DNA of 64,000 nt from Nautilus pompilius (taxonomy: Eukaryota > Mollusca > Cephalopoda > Nautilida > Nautilidae), in NCBI GenBank assembly GCA_018389105.1, contig JACATO010002450.1, forward strand, positions 1,434,501 through 1,498,500. The letters run 5' to 3'. Both the position numbers and the translations under genes were made by a program. Each line of letters opens with the position of its first letter. The stretch's first letter is position 1. Below, in pieces: positions 39,701-49,057 of the stretch. The notes under the pieces are model-generated. The model saw only the letters and a list, made by a program, of their open reading frames with translations. It was not told the DNA's origin and made no database searches.

Positions 39701-42700
39701 ATTCAGTAATATAAGTATTAAAGATGCATATGCGCACGCACACATTGTATATGAATAGATATTTTGTGCACCTAATTTGGAATGTTCAACTTGCAAATGC
39801 TATTTGTATTACGTACAGACCTATAAATATAGGGTGCCGTACTCTATCTTAGCTTTCTTTTCTCCTCCTCCCCCCTTGTTTGAGATCATAATCTAGCCTT
39901 GGGCACAAGATATATATAAATCAGCTTAATTTTTGATAAATGGTTCCTCTATTAGCAATTTTGGCTGGTAATTTACTTCACTTTTTCTCCCCAATCTAAT
40001 ACAAAACATCTTCCTAATATTGAAATGTGTGGATGTAGTCCATTTATAACTGCCTTCTACCTATTCCCTTTTCTGAAAATTTATTTTAAACATTCAAACT
40101 CTTGATGACTTTAGGATATCATCCATAAAGTGAGGAAACGGGATCTTTTTTTTTAAAAAATACATATTTTATTGGTCTGTAGTCCTTAGAAATTATTTAT
40201 GAAATATAAATATTCCTTTGACAATCTTCAGTGTGCCATTTATTTTTAGAGTCATGCTCTTGGAAGGGGAAATATGGAATGTTCAAGTAGGAATGTAAGA
40301 AATTAAATAAATAACAATTTGATGAATAGAAACATTTGTTGTTGTTCTATTTCTAGATTCATACATTAGCATGTGAGTTTGCACAAATTAGTGTTTATAT
40401 TTTTATTTATTTTTCTCCAAATCACTTAAATATTGTGGCCTACTCTTTTTTTTTTGCATGCATATCAGGCTTTAGTATTCCAGCCACAGCCCTGTCAGCA
40501 GTGAGATTAACTAACTTAGATGAGCTGAATATTAAAAAGGTGGTTTTGTAATGTATAAATTGCATATCTGTGTATAGTTTGTTTCTTTTTTTAATGTTTT
40601 ATTTTAAAAAAAATTCATTCAGTGATTGTTAAAAAATAAATAAAAACTAAATTATGAATGTATAATCTTTAGGCCCTGCCAAATGGAATCAGAGACCCCA
40701 CCGAGATGCAGGGTGTGGCCAGGAATAAGAAAATCTCCTTAGAAAGAGTTGGCAGCACAGAACTGGAGGATTCACAAAATGAGGTGAAGAGATCAAGAGA
40801 AAAGGAAACATTACTGCAGCAGGTAAGAAGAGGATTAGACGCTCTGCATTGGTCGTAGGTAGCACTTTATTTTCTCTCCATTTTAAAGATGTCTATTTTC
40901 TAAGTAGGTTGGGTTAGCTATAAACAAAACTGCAAAACATGACAAGTAATTCTTTAAATAGATAGGACCCTCACTGCAAGGTATTTACAGTTGCATTCAG
41001 TATAAGGTATTATAAGTAGGGCCACTTCTGAAAATTGAAAGACTCCAATTTAAATTTGGAAATTTCTTCATTGTTTGGTGGAACCTCTTAACAGCATCAG
41101 AATTTAGGATCAGTCATGTTGGGAGGGGAGAGATCCCCTCTTTGCATAGATAAGTTTAATCCTGAATACTTGGCTTTACCCCTTCTCTGGAACCAGCATG
41201 CCAACCTTTTTTTTTTTTTTACAGACTGATGCAATTTTGTGGCAAACAGGTAGGCAAGAAGCAGTTCAGAATGTTGTTGTCTACTTCAAGGTCTATTTTA
41301 TTTAAAGCATCATCATTATTGTTATTAGTCTCCTGTTATAGTAATTTGCCATGTATGTTGATGTGATACAGTAGATAGTAATGATCAGTGATAAAATCAG
41401 ATCTAATTTGAGTCATTGTAGCATTTTCAAGTCATTTTAATTTGATAAAAATGTATTCATTAATACCAGAATGGTAGTTGTTAATTTGGTTAATGTTTAA
41501 CAACTCATTCCTAATAGCTTGTTTGTAAGTAGTTAGTTAATACAATGATGGTGTTACAAGACAGGCTGGGAATAAGAGTTAATAGTGTTTTGTGTGAGAG
41601 AGTTAATTTTTGTTGCTTACAGAGTTCTGTCAGTGGTCAGGAAAGAGATCTGTTGCATGAAAATGCACAACTTCAGGATATGGTGGCAAGTTTGAATAAA
41701 GAACTAGAGGAGATGAAGCAGCAATTTCTCATGGCTGACCCTCAGAAAACTGAGAAGTCACAACAGAATATGTTGGAAAAAGAAAACAACAGAGCTGACT
41801 ACGAGCAACTGAATCAGGAGCATAGCAAGCTGAAAAAGGAATATGCTGATCTGGTGCAGGCTGGTGACAATCTTCAAGATGAGTTTGACCAGCTGCAGGA
41901 AGACAAAGAGAAACTGCATGAAGACTTTGACAAACTCTCTGCGCAGAAAGAGTTAGTGATTAAGGAGAACAGTTATCTGATAACTGAAGGAGAGTCACTG
42001 CAGAGAGACATGGAGAAGGTCCTAAATCAGCTTGAAGAACTTAAGGGTCGATATGTCCATCTGCAGAAGGAGAGTGAGGAGCAGGAGCGAAGGCTAGGCA
42101 AGTCAAGTGAGATGATGAGACTGCAGAAAGAGAAGGACCAGCTGGAGCAGAAGTGTGAGGAGCTGGAGTCAAATTTATCCTGCCTCAAGCATGACCATGA
42201 CATCATTATTGAGGAGGTGCAGAGCATGCAGGAGAAGTACAGCAGTGTATGTCAAGAGAGAGTGAATCTGCGGCAGGAACATCATGCCCTCCAGCAAGAA
42301 TTTGGCCAGCTGGAGCAGGACTATGCAGACCTGCTAGAAGACAAGGAGAAGCTGGAAGAGGCATTCATGGCACTGCAGACTGCCAATGCACATTTTCCAG
42401 AGAGCTCTGAAGAGAGGCAGAAATTGTTGACAGAAAACACACTTCTTGTTGAGAGCAAAGAAGAAGTGGAAATGCAGTGTGCAAAGTTGACCAAGAAGAA
42501 CAGTCAACTAGAACAAGAAATAGAGGAAGTGAAGTACCAATTTAAAGAAGTTCAGGATAAGTTGAGACATGAAGGCGACAAGGTACTTTCTGTATCATCT
42601 GACACAAGCACAGACAAGGATCACAAAATAAGATCACTTCAAATTCAGATATCACGACTTCAACAGCAAATTACTGTAAGTTATTATATTACATAAAGAA

Positions 42701-45052
42701 AAACATTACTTTATAATGGAATCTTATTTTCCAAACTAGTCATAGAAAAATATATGCATCCACGTTAGAACTTAGTTTATAAATTTTGAACTTGTTTTAA
42801 AACAGGTAAGTGAGAACTGCACTACCATAATGTACAGTAATATTTTGCATACTGCTTTTTCCTAGTAACAGAATATGGAATTATCACAAATCTCTTGATT
42901 TTACTGTTAAGTCTGGTGAAGAAAATACAGCCAGCTGTTTCAGAAATGACATCAAGTTGCACTGGTTACACTCTGCAAATAATAACTAGTTATTCACCAA
43001 AGTAATGAAAAAACAGCAGTCCTTTGTGATTTTAGAACTATTGTTACTAATGTTAGATATCTTGTCATCATGAGGTAATATACAAAGGCGCATGAGTTTA
43101 AGACTCTATCTGCCTCCATCATTTTAAAACCCAATATAATAATTATAGCTCTATAATTTCCAGAGAAACTACAACTTCAGTATCTTTGTTTACTCTGCTT
43201 TCTGAAGGTCTATCTGTGGATTTTATATTTTAATTACTTTTGTTGTTATTTTTGAAAAATGTTGTCTTGTTTGACTATCTTTGAACCTGTAAGTTTTTAA
43301 AAATTCAGTAAATTTATATTGTCTTTGAATTCATTTCTGCTAAAAAAATTTTTTTTCAAGGAATCAGAAAAAAGACACAAGAACATTGTCCAGAGCTATC
43401 GGACCCATCTACTCAGTGCAGTGCAGGTTGGTTGGTTTTAAATCTTTTTCAAAATTTGTAAGATTAATTTTGGTATTGTGAGTTTTTGTCCTACCACAGG
43501 TGGAACAAAGTTAAATAAAGGCAAGCAGTAGAGTGAAATTCCTTATGTTAGTACTAGGTTGAGCTACCTTTTGCAGTAAAAAGAACCTCTAATCTGTTTG
43601 GCATTGAATCAGTGAGATTTTGTATTATGGGCTGGTCCAGATTCCCCCATATCCATGTATTACTTTTAACTCTATCATATTGACAGGACTGGACAGGTTG
43701 TTGCTCAATTGGATTCATATCAGGACTTTGGGTACCCTTGGAAGACATTGAATGCTTTGATTCGTCTTCCAGAATGTCATCACACGAGTGGTGTGGCATA
43801 TAATATAAACATTGAATCTTTTTGCTTTGTTCTTAAAATGATAGATGTATCTTTAAATTGGTAACATCCCACCTCCATGTTGACCATAGGCTGGTGAAAA
43901 CAGTGAGTGAAGGTCTTCGTTAAATCATCTCCAGTTGCTAAAACCTGGATTCATCAGTTTTATTCCTTTTGAATAGAAAGGATACATTATGTACTACACA
44001 CACTCCATAAGTCAGGTTGGTGGAGATGATAATGGACAATTTTTGCCTCATTTCTATTGATGGATGATATCAGCTATAGAATTTGGATGGTGAGTAATGG
44101 CATGATGTGGTGTCACTATTTAAGGCATACCAGCTGGCTTTGTGGCAGCAGTTATTTCATTTCTGTGAATTTCATAATAATATTGGCCAATCTGTTGTTC
44201 ACTCAAGTCATACAATGAATGGTCTATTATATGACCTTGGTTAAGCATAATTACTAATTTTCCTGAAGGTATTACATAGATTTAGAAATGAATACTAATA
44301 ACTTAACTTGAGTCTAATCTTTGTTCTTACAGAGTAAATTGTTCTCACAATTTAAAGTTATAAACTAACATAATTTTTCATATTAAATCTATAAAAAAAT
44401 TTTTTGTTTGAATTTTTATGCTATGATCTGAACAATGGCAGTTCATATAATTTAGTTTTAAATGTAGTACTGAGAGCAGCTGCTTTAAGAGTTTTTACTT
44501 TTAAAAGTTGCAAAATGCAACGATCTAAAGGAGAGATTATATTGTTTTAGAAAGGTAAACAAAGTTATCCTGTAGCTATGCTTTATTGTAACTTTGAAAA
44601 CATATTAAGAGGCACAAGTAGTTTATTCTTTGTTGATATGAAACTACTTATACACTTCACTTAGTAAACAAAGTGTTAGCCTCATTTGGATCTATACAGT
44701 TGTTAGGTGAACAAGTGGCCAGTTAACAATAAATTTGTAAGTGTAATGTGATTCAGTTGCTGAACTATCAAGGGCAATAGGCTCTTTGTAATCTTCTGGA
44801 GCAGCATATCCATAGGATATTTATTTACATTTTTTCTACTATTCTAACCAGAATTATTTTTTTAATAATTTGTACCTCCAGTGTTGTCCAAATCATTAAT
44901 TGATCAATCTATGTTGGAATTTTTGTCATCGTTCTGTCAAATATTGTTCTGTAAATATGAAAATTTTTATTTTAAAGGATCACATGGATCCAGATGTCAG
45001 ACAAGCCCTATATAGCATCATTGAGCTACGGAGTTTGGAACAATTTTGCTGA
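8901..45052 (+). CDS. Ankycorbin (RAI14/UACA)-like coiled-coil protein, C-terminal part, nine coding exons
   Basis: Nine exons join in one frame through consistent GT-AG junctions: 8901-9020, 13346-13381, 30203-30298, 32665-32728, 35456-35541, 40673-40822, 41623-42675, 43361-43426 and 44978-45052. Together they give about 581 residues before a TGA. Nearly all of the product is Glu/Lys/Gln/Leu heptad sequence, so a long parallel coiled coil is expected. One acidic exon and one Gly/Pro-containing exon interrupt it. The last two exons read ...YRTHLLSAVQ and DHMDPDV...LRSLEQFC, which resembles my memory of the RAI14 tail (YRTHLLSAAQGHMDEDV...). Members of that family carry N-terminal ankyrin repeats and associate with cortical actin. 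The first exon here starts in phase 0 without a start codon, so the ankyrin exons should lie upstream. Other coiled-coil proteins (golgin- or CCDC-type) remain possible, but the tail argues against them. The exon structure is seen directly; the family is inferred. Confidence 0.75.
9180..9402. mobile_element. Inverted-repeat element (MITE-like)
   Basis: The left arm contains TTGATTTTATCTGCAGCT (from about 9220). The right arm contains its near-perfect reverse complement AGCTGCAAATAAAATCAA (from about 9333). Weaker similarity extends outwards on both sides (ccactatcattagg against the complement of cctggtgatggta). About 90 bp without coding potential lies between the arms. The outer ends and target duplication are not clear. 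Confidence 0.5.
10920..11850 (+). mobile_element. Worn Tc1-like transposase relic
   Basis: Transposase traces lie in order on the + strand in shifting frames. RQQYVRRKV is around 11310, KHDRRNVKVLDCFA around 11370, and IGEGFVLQ around 11515. VWPPQFHDLNPIKF, the degraded SPDLNPIE box, is around 11610-11645. The end-like PKMCAAVIHMKYGYFEG lies around 11790-11840. Several frameshifts and stops separate them, and the acid of the NPIE box is Lys. I did not resolve terminal repeats, so the borders are approximate. Confidence 0.7.
13346..13381 (+). CDS. Coiled-coil gene, 36-nt microexon
   Basis: This exon has 12 codons (ENFGKIQRLDDE) in phase 0 after a ttcacttgtag acceptor and before a gtatgt donor. 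Its length is a multiple of three, so it can be kept or skipped without a frame change. It continues the heptad pattern between exons 8901-9020 and 30203-30298. A very short exon could be fortuitous, but both splice sites and the phase fit. Confidence 0.6.
13950..16070 (-). mobile_element. hAT transposon relic with BED zinc finger, interrupted by a mariner
   Basis: On the - strand, 16050-15850 reads a BED-finger-like stretch (SAKVTITRNHAFNIKIHVQK then FHAKEFKVLCEEKATKR). After it come NTCIELVTMNRKPFSLMED and DPILDGLSHAFVNADNIRN in shifted frames, both typical of hAT transposases. Beyond the mariner at 14152-15475, the trace IFLDSRLNI (about 14090-14120) fits the later FLDPR block of hAT proteins. 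Multiple stops and frameshifts show it is dead. Ends were not resolved, and continuity across the mariner is inferred. Confidence 0.6.
14152..15475 (+). mobile_element. mariner transposon with inverted repeats and TA target site
   Basis: The left end (TA)TGAGGTCTGTACAAAAAG and the right end, read on the other strand as (TA)TGAGGTCTGTCCAAAAAG, are about 30-bp terminal inverted repeats flanked by TA. The transposase is on the + strand in several frames. It shows an N-terminal helix-turn-helix part (GKTFTEPFLMLQQTYEED, 14409-14687), then NVKVMLIVFFDWKDVVHHEF, then KTWMLHHDIAPAHASLL and YSPDLAPADFF, which match the mariner D,D34D class. The first catalytic Asp is lost (GGEMWVY where GDETWVY is usual). 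Frameshifts and stops are present, so it is inactive. Confidence 0.9.
16851..18461 (-). mobile_element. Tc1-like transposon with IR/DR ends
   Basis: Outer repeats read TACAGCAGTGTGCAAAAGTC at 16851 and, on the other strand, TACAGGAGTGTGCAAAAGTC ending at 18461, including TA. A second copy of the core (GTGCAAAAGTGTTGCATAAA) lies about 190 bp inside each end, near 17048 and 18240. This gives the IR/DR arrangement known from Sleeping Beauty-type elements. The transposase is on the - strand, from YLNPEQLATIIHMKEDGETE (18110) to VASMPRRCEQVIKNFGYS (17140), in at least four frames. The first catalytic Asp is Ala (VLFCAESKF). The third acid is Val (NPIVNIWH). It is dead. Confidence 0.92.
18462..21390. 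other. Intronic spacer, no gene seen
   Basis: AT-rich sequence with homopolymer runs (poly-C at about 19878, poly-T at 21230-21257). The segment 20497-20660 resembles one at 48730-48845. Confidence 0.5.
20497..20660. repeat. Diverged dispersed repeat, copy A
   Basis: Shares ordered blocks with 48730-48845: AGATATCCT, CCAAAA, ATATGAA, ACAAGCCAAT, TTTTTCATG, ACAAAAGTTG/ATAAAAGTTG and GAGTTTGTG. Small gaps separate the blocks, and one gap of about 25 bases occurs in this copy. Family unknown. Confidence 0.4.
21400..23420 (+). mobile_element. 5'-truncated non-LTR retrotransposon (LINE), reverse transcriptase relic
   Basis: Reverse transcriptase traces run in order on the + strand: KKLKNNKLADVVS (about 22195), LQEEQLEFRP (22415), then LNFIDFQETL (about 22525), corresponding to YLDFEKAFD. 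RQDCILSPILFGIAVDFV follows at about 22620, then the catalytic box TDFVDDINTI (22740) and IGLTINENKTKTKVV. A later part around 22970-23420 matches the usual C-terminal region of such LINEs. No endonuclease domain is seen upstream, so it is 5'-truncated. Many stops and frameshifts show it is old. The clade is uncertain. Confidence 0.8.
24045..25613 (+). mobile_element. Tc1-like transposon, nearly intact
   Basis: Ends are TACAGGTACATCTCAAAAAA at 24045 and, on the other strand, TACAGGTGCATCTCAAAAAA ending at 25613, with TA targets. The inverted repeats run for roughly 170-200 bp, including a shared TTGATnATTACGGC block. The transposase starts at 24327 (MEKTADLTVVQKTLIDTLHK). It keeps VLFSDESKF, FLFQQDLAPAHS and DWPANSPDLNPIENLYSIVK, so all three catalytic acids remain, and it ends ...KGAPTKYLVHK at 25341. 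Only one in-frame stop (24549) and one frameshift (about 24875) break it. It is the best-preserved element in the window. I recall near-identical proteins from fish genomes. Confidence 0.95.
25614..29900. other. Intronic spacer, no gene seen
   Basis: AT-rich intron with a GT microsatellite at about 28313-28340. A weak LINE-like open stretch at 29551-29745 is discussed as a finding. Nothing else could be supported. Confidence 0.5.
28313..28340. repeat. GT-rich microsatellite
   Basis: Alternating TG dinucleotides with one interruption (atgtgtgtgtatgtgtgtgt and onwards). Confidence 0.8.
29936..30010. repeat. 75-bp palindromic element
   Basis: Arms start GTGATATCATTGTGGTGTGG on the left and, read on the other strand, GTGATATCATTGTGTGGTAT on the right. 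The sequence could fold as a hairpin. It may be a tiny MITE. Confidence 0.6.
30203..30298 (+). CDS. Coiled-coil gene, exon 3
   Basis: This exon has 32 codons in phase 0 with a pyrimidine-tract acceptor (tctataaaacag) and donor gtacac. The translation begins IRNLKNLLAEEKQKNLLL and ends NNERSLE, which is typical coiled-coil sequence. Confidence 0.8.
30299..32664 (+). other. Intron of the coiled-coil gene
   Basis: AT-rich intron holding an (ATT)n microsatellite and a GT run at about 30911-30928. No other element was recognised. Confidence 0.6.
30653..30717. repeat. (ATT)n microsatellite
   Basis: About 21 ATT units with one interruption near the right end. Confidence 0.95.
32665..32728 (+). CDS. 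Coiled-coil gene, acidic exon 4
   Basis: This 64-nt exon follows tgtttcag and precedes gtatat. It reads RKNEADDDSWEDGDEVVFVTP plus one base carried to the next exon. It is the only strongly acidic, non-heptad segment in the chain and probably forms a flexible break in the rod. Its exit phase (1) matches only the exon at 35456. Confidence 0.75.
32729..35455 (+). other. Intron of the coiled-coil gene, nothing recognised
   Basis: AT-rich, stops in all frames. A short GAAA-type run lies at about 34885-34900. Confidence 0.5.
35456..35541 (+). CDS. Coiled-coil gene, exon 5
   Basis: This 86-nt exon has acceptor ttgacag and donor gtacta. With the base carried over it reads AKKLNIETVLKSKIMELEEE then NSQLKEFLQ, so the coiled coil resumes. 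Exons 32665-32728 and 35456-35541 total 150 nt, so only their joint skipping keeps the frame. Confidence 0.8.
35542..40672 (+). other. Intron of the coiled-coil gene with one mariner-type relic
   Basis: Outside the relic at 38.8-39.8 kb I recognise nothing. A 108-codon open frame at 36957-37283 has no splice context or recognisable motif. Confidence 0.5.
38830..39800 (+). mobile_element. mariner/Tc1-superfamily transposase relic (WSDxASFKLNG type)
   Basis: Transposase blocks lie in order on the + strand: a helix-turn-helix trace ISQPTVQ at about 38985, then VWSDGASFKLNG at about 39120-39155 with the first Asp. They continue with LPGVTLWIGLSSHDIVGPFF at about 39225, YLEMLQSAAVPAIRQPYGDS at about 39315, then YLQQCGTSSQRY, where the expected QQDG Asp is Cys. 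A degraded PLDFY-like box lies at about 39500. The left end has ggggtaattcagaaatatgt, like terminal repeats of this family, but its right-hand partner is unclear. It is dead by stops, frameshifts and the lost Asp. Confidence 0.75.
40673..40822 (+). CDS. Coiled-coil gene, exon 6
   Basis: This exon has 50 codons in phase 0 between tataatctttag and gtaaga. The first half (ALPNGIRDPTEMQGVARN) contains Gly and Pro and is unlikely to be helical. The second half (SREKETLLQQ at the end) returns to heptads. It is therefore a hinge before the long rod exon. Confidence 0.8.
40823..41622 (+). other. Intron of the coiled-coil gene
   Basis: A short intron with a T run at about 41208-41220. No element recognised. 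Confidence 0.6.
41623..42675 (+). CDS. Coiled-coil gene, large rod exon 7
   Basis: This is a single 351-codon exon in phase 0, after tgttgcttacag and before gtaagt. It is continuous heptad sequence such as EYADLVQAGDNLQDEFDQL and EQDYADLLEDKEKLEEAF, rich in Glu, Gln, Lys and Leu, with almost no Pro or Gly. Base composition is clearly more GC-rich than the flanking introns. The open frame extends upstream to an ATG at 41545, but those 26 codons lie before the splice acceptor and are intronic. Confidence 0.92.
42676..43360 (+). other. Intron of the coiled-coil gene
   Basis: AT-rich, no element recognised. The next acceptor is a T-rich tract directly before 43361. Confidence 0.6.
43361..43426 (+). 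CDS. Coiled-coil gene, exon 8 (conserved tail)
   Basis: This exon has 22 codons in phase 0 between ttttttttcaag and gttggt. It reads ESEKRHKNIVQSYRTHLL then SAVQ. The YRTHLLSA block is what I recognise from the C-terminus of ankycorbin-family proteins. Confidence 0.85.
43500..44250 (-). mobile_element. Tc1-like transposase relic on the - strand
   Basis: On the - strand, DESRF (43955-43941) and SPDMNPIE (43727-43704) are the first and last catalytic boxes of a Tc1-type transposase. They are followed by IWGNLDQPIIQNLTDSMPNR and LEVLFTAKGSS at about 43560. Frames shift several times between them. A possible N-terminal DNA-binding trace (EIHRNEITAATKPAGMP) lies near 44130-44180. Terminal repeats were not found, so the ends are approximate. 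Confidence 0.7.
44978..45052 (+). CDS. Coiled-coil gene, terminal coding exon 9
   Basis: This exon has 24 codons plus TGA after a tattttaaag acceptor. It reads DHMDPDVRQALYSIIEL then RSLEQFC. The HMDxDVxxAL motif followed by a final Cys matches the family tail. The sequence after the stop is AT-rich 3' UTR-like DNA. Confidence 0.82.
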   Translation, partial: DHMDPDVRQALYSIIELRSLEQFC

Positions 45053-45655
45053 TGATTCCTGGATTTTGTAACTGACAACAAATGCTCGGTGTTTTCAGTA
45101 TTTATGATATTCATCAGGAGAGCTTCTGCAATATAACATGAATGTCATGGAATTTAGTGTTTAAACAACCATACATGGATACCCTGTAGGGTAATGAGTT
45201 AGTCACACTGACCAGCCAAAACAAATTTAATGCAAAGAAAAACATTAAATCAGGTATTAATATATATATATTTTTTTTACATTTCAAAATTTAACCATTA
45301 CTCATATTTTCAGTCATCTTTATTGCCTTCTTACACATTTTAATTATATTAGATATGACAAAATATCCGGATCATTATTTAATCCTAAATATCCATGTGG
45401 CAAAAGGACTGCAATATAGTTTTATAATTAACTCAGTATGTCATTTGTTTGTGCTAAATTAGCTCCAGCATGAAAAATTCAGATCAAGTAATTATACATG
45501 AAATTTAGTTCTGAAACAAATTCCCACCTACATGAATATGTTAGATAATCATAACTTATTTTTTAATATCTTCACAGAAATAGATGTCTGCCATCATTAA
45601 CAATTATTTTATGTTCCTCCACTTCTGTTATAAGAAGGTAGATAGTAAGTACTGA

Positions 45656-45688
45656 AATAAAGTTCAGTTATTAACTACAGGAAATAAA
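45656..45688 (+). promoter_or_regulatory. Putative polyadenylation signals for the coiled-coil gene
   Basis: Two AATAAA hexamers at 45656-45661 and 45683-45688 lie about 600 bases after the stop at 45052. In DNA this AT-rich the hexamer is common by chance, so the assignment rests only on position. Confidence 0.3.
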
Positions 45689-48600
45689 ATAATTTTGTAA
45701 TAAAAACCAGATTTTAACAGTTTTTTCATCCTTAAAAATACTATTAGGAAAGCATAATAATGATGTTTGTAACCCCCAGTAAAAAATAGGGAGGGGGGCA
45801 ATTTTTTTCTTTAAAATCATAAATCCCAGAATAGACACTACAGCTGGTATTTGAGTGGATTACACAAATTCTAAGACCACCAAAATTTCTGCAAATAAAA
45901 GTGTTTTAACATAATCATTATGGTGTTTCCGAATAAAGTACTTAAATACTTCAATAATGAAATAGAATCCAAATTAATTTATATACTTTTTTTTGTTTAC
46001 TAAAATCATGTTCATGACCGGTGGACACTGCAGATTTCATTGCTAGTAAATGCCAATATTTCTTACTTTAACTCATGACCATTGGTGACTAACATTCTAA
46101 TTAATTTTACTATCTAACATAGAAGGAATGGATAGCTGTATTTAAAATATTACAAGCTGATCACTGGTTGCATAATATTAATTTCAACAAATCACTCATT
46201 TAGCCAACATTATATAATCATGAAAACCGAATATTTTTAAATTTTGGTTCGTTTTACTAATGGACTTTCTGATAGAATGAAAGCATTATTTTCCTAGTAC
46301 ACAATTCTTCTTTAGAAAATTGGGTTTTTTTGTCTTGTTTTTAATATGACTGAAAATGTATTATTTCTTTTTGTTTTCAGGATATTACTTTTACATTTTT
46401 AAATTCTAGAAGAGTTTTTTTGCAGAAAAACAAAACAAAAATTTCCATAATTGAAATAAGAAAAATATTTCAACCAAAACCATACATATTTATAAAGCAG
46501 CAGTTAATCTGAAAGCAAATACAAAAGTTATAATGAGACCTCTTACAGGTGAAGTTAGATGTCTTTGTTATCATAATCTTTGTCACACTGATGTGGTATG
46601 CAAACACAAACTGATGCATAAAATTTTCAGAACCACTAAATTAAAATACTTATTTTCATGCAGATTTTTTCTGAAGACTTTTAATGATTCTTGATTTAAT
46701 CAGTGAGAGTTTTATAACCATCAGCAAATACAATATTTGGGCCATTCATCCTTATGGTAGTCCTAACTCATTTAAAAATCAAAGCAGAAATCTGACCTCT
46801 TTCCTAAAATGAACAGCTACTTGTACAGACACCAAACTTTTAAACATTTTTTATACTGTTTCTGTGAAATTTCAGCCATTAACAAAGGAAGCTGTCCAAT
46901 ATTGACAACCTTTTGCCCTGTTAAAATTTACAATCTTAAATGTAAATATTAGTAGCACAATGTAGACAATTTTCACTAGCTATTGAATAGTTGATAATGT
47001 TATCAAACACACAAGAGTTATCTTCCTTAGAAACTAATTGATACACTTGCCAAAAGTGTAGCATTGATCTTTCACCATAACTTCATAAAGATTACTTTTT
47101 ATTGTTTTTTCTTGCTAACTAGTCATTAGAGATCTCTAAAATGTATTCTTTCATTCTGATATCATAATTATTGTCTCATTTGTAAATTTCATGAATAAGT
47201 GGTACCAGCCAATTGTATTATATTATTTACATAGAATTGGCCCTGACAGTTATTTATATTATTGTAGGAATTTGTACATTTTTCTACAAAATGTTTGTGG
47301 AACCTCATCAAACTTAAAAATCCCAGTATAAAGTATGGTATCCCCAAGGAACTCAAATGGAAAATTTTGCTGTCTGTCTACAGTTAGTTGATTTTAATCT
47401 AGATTTGTTTTAAGTGTTCTGCCTAATAAAGATGCTATAATTACTTGGATCACATCAAAATTTTTATGAAAGGTAACTTTCCTCTAGTTCATCAAAAGGA
47501 ATAACTGATTTTAGCATGCATACCATCAAGACACATTGACCTCTCTGAAGAAATGGTTACATTATTTGTATAATGAACTTCAGGAAAGTTTATTTCCTGC
47601 TAAAATAAGCAGAATTTAGAAGCTCAACTATTTGCTTCATATAACCAAGTATCTAAGGTAGATTTCCCATGGGAGGGGGGGGGAATAGCATAATCTGGTC
47701 AAGTGACGAGACTTCATAACATATCCATTTATAAACAATTTATGTTTAAAAGGTCTTTAAAAAAACCCTTTTCCTTTCTTCAGAAGGCACTAGTTAAAAC
47801 TTCAACTTTATCTTTTGGCAAACCAATTCTCACTTACTTCCATTGTAAGAAAAAAAAACAATAATAGTTAAATGAAACTACTATTTTTTTTGTTTATATA
47901 TCTAATACTTTAAAAATATTTAACTAGTTTGAGTTGAGGAGCAGCATGATCTATTTATAAAAAGAATGTCAATAAAGTAGTTTTATAATCTTCTTGTGTT
48001 ACTTGGTTATTCTTCTAAAGAGAAGTATTTAAAACTTCATTTTGCTAGTTTATGTACAATGGTTTCCAATTTGTTGATCCTTTGATGAAAAATTAAACCA
48101 AACTCCTCTTGTAATACAGATTTTATCAAAGAAATAAGTAAATTACAAATAATGTAATTAGAGATAGTCATTAAAGCATGTGGTACCCCTTGATGGCAAT
48201 GCTTGAAATTCTTAACCTTATCAACAAAAAGTGGACAATAAAGTTCTTGGAGCAAGGAAACATGTTTCTTAAAGCATCCAAAACATTCTCAAAAAGAGAA
48301 CATGCTCAATTACACATGCCCTATGTGGACAAGTGTTATACCTGTGTATGGTCTGACATAGGGATCCAGAATCTCATCTCTTTGTAGTCAGGGTGCCTCC
48401 CTGAAATGCATGCAGTTCTGTATGCCCAGACCAACACTATAGTTATCGTTTTCCATGATATTTGAGATGGTTGCATGTTAAACATTCCCGCCATATAAGT
48501 ACACACTGAACCACAATGAAAGTTAACTCTCAATTTATCAGTGAGAAAAACATGGTGTCCAAGTGATATGTTTATGGTAATGGGCCAAGGGGATACACAC

Positions 48601-48729
48601 TACAGGTAATTTCTCATAGAGCCCAATTTCAGTCTGTGGCTGCAGAGATATCAGTGTTGAAGTTTTGTCACCCATGGTCAACTTGAGATTGTCCATTTCT
48701 GAAAAACCATTTATAATGTTGCCCTTCAA

Positions 48730-48845
48730 ATTAGATATCCTGAGATCCAAAACTAATATGAACACAAGCCAATATTTTTCATGCTGCAACTCATTGTATT
48801 TCTTTGATAAAAGTTGTTACATGAAGAGTTTGTGTTGAATGAAAA
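48730..48845. repeat. Diverged dispersed repeat, copy B
   Basis: Partner of 20497-20660, in the same orientation and with the same block order. It lacks an internal stretch of about 25 bases that copy A has. Confidence 0.4.
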
Positions 48846-49057
48846 TATATTTTGTATTTACTAAAGCATATAGAAGTTGGTAATTTCACAGAGAAAGCCT
48901 GTACAACAAGTATACCTTGTTTTGTAAGCAGACAGATTGATTAATAACCAATTTTTAAATGCTACTTTACATATACTTACCTTTAGCACAAAAATTTTAA
49001 TTCTTGATGGTTACATCTGTGTACAATTTCACTAATCCACAACTCTCTTTTTAACAG

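Larger units (their letters stand above)
45053..49057 (+). other. 3' UTR-like and spacer or last-intron sequence
   Basis: AT-rich, with no coding exon recognised. It holds repeat copy B near 48.73-48.85 kb and a poly-G run at about 47675. If the exon at 49058 is used, this stretch is an intron in that isoform. Confidence 0.5.

Noticed and set aside
41545-41622. An ATG-initiated extension of the large coiled-coil open frame
   Set aside because: The 26 codons precede a clear splice acceptor at 41621-41622 and lack heptad character, so they are read as intron.
42027-42227. A 66-codon Ser/Cys-rich open frame on the - strand
   Set aside because: It is the complement of the Glu/Leu/Gln-rich coiled-coil exon.
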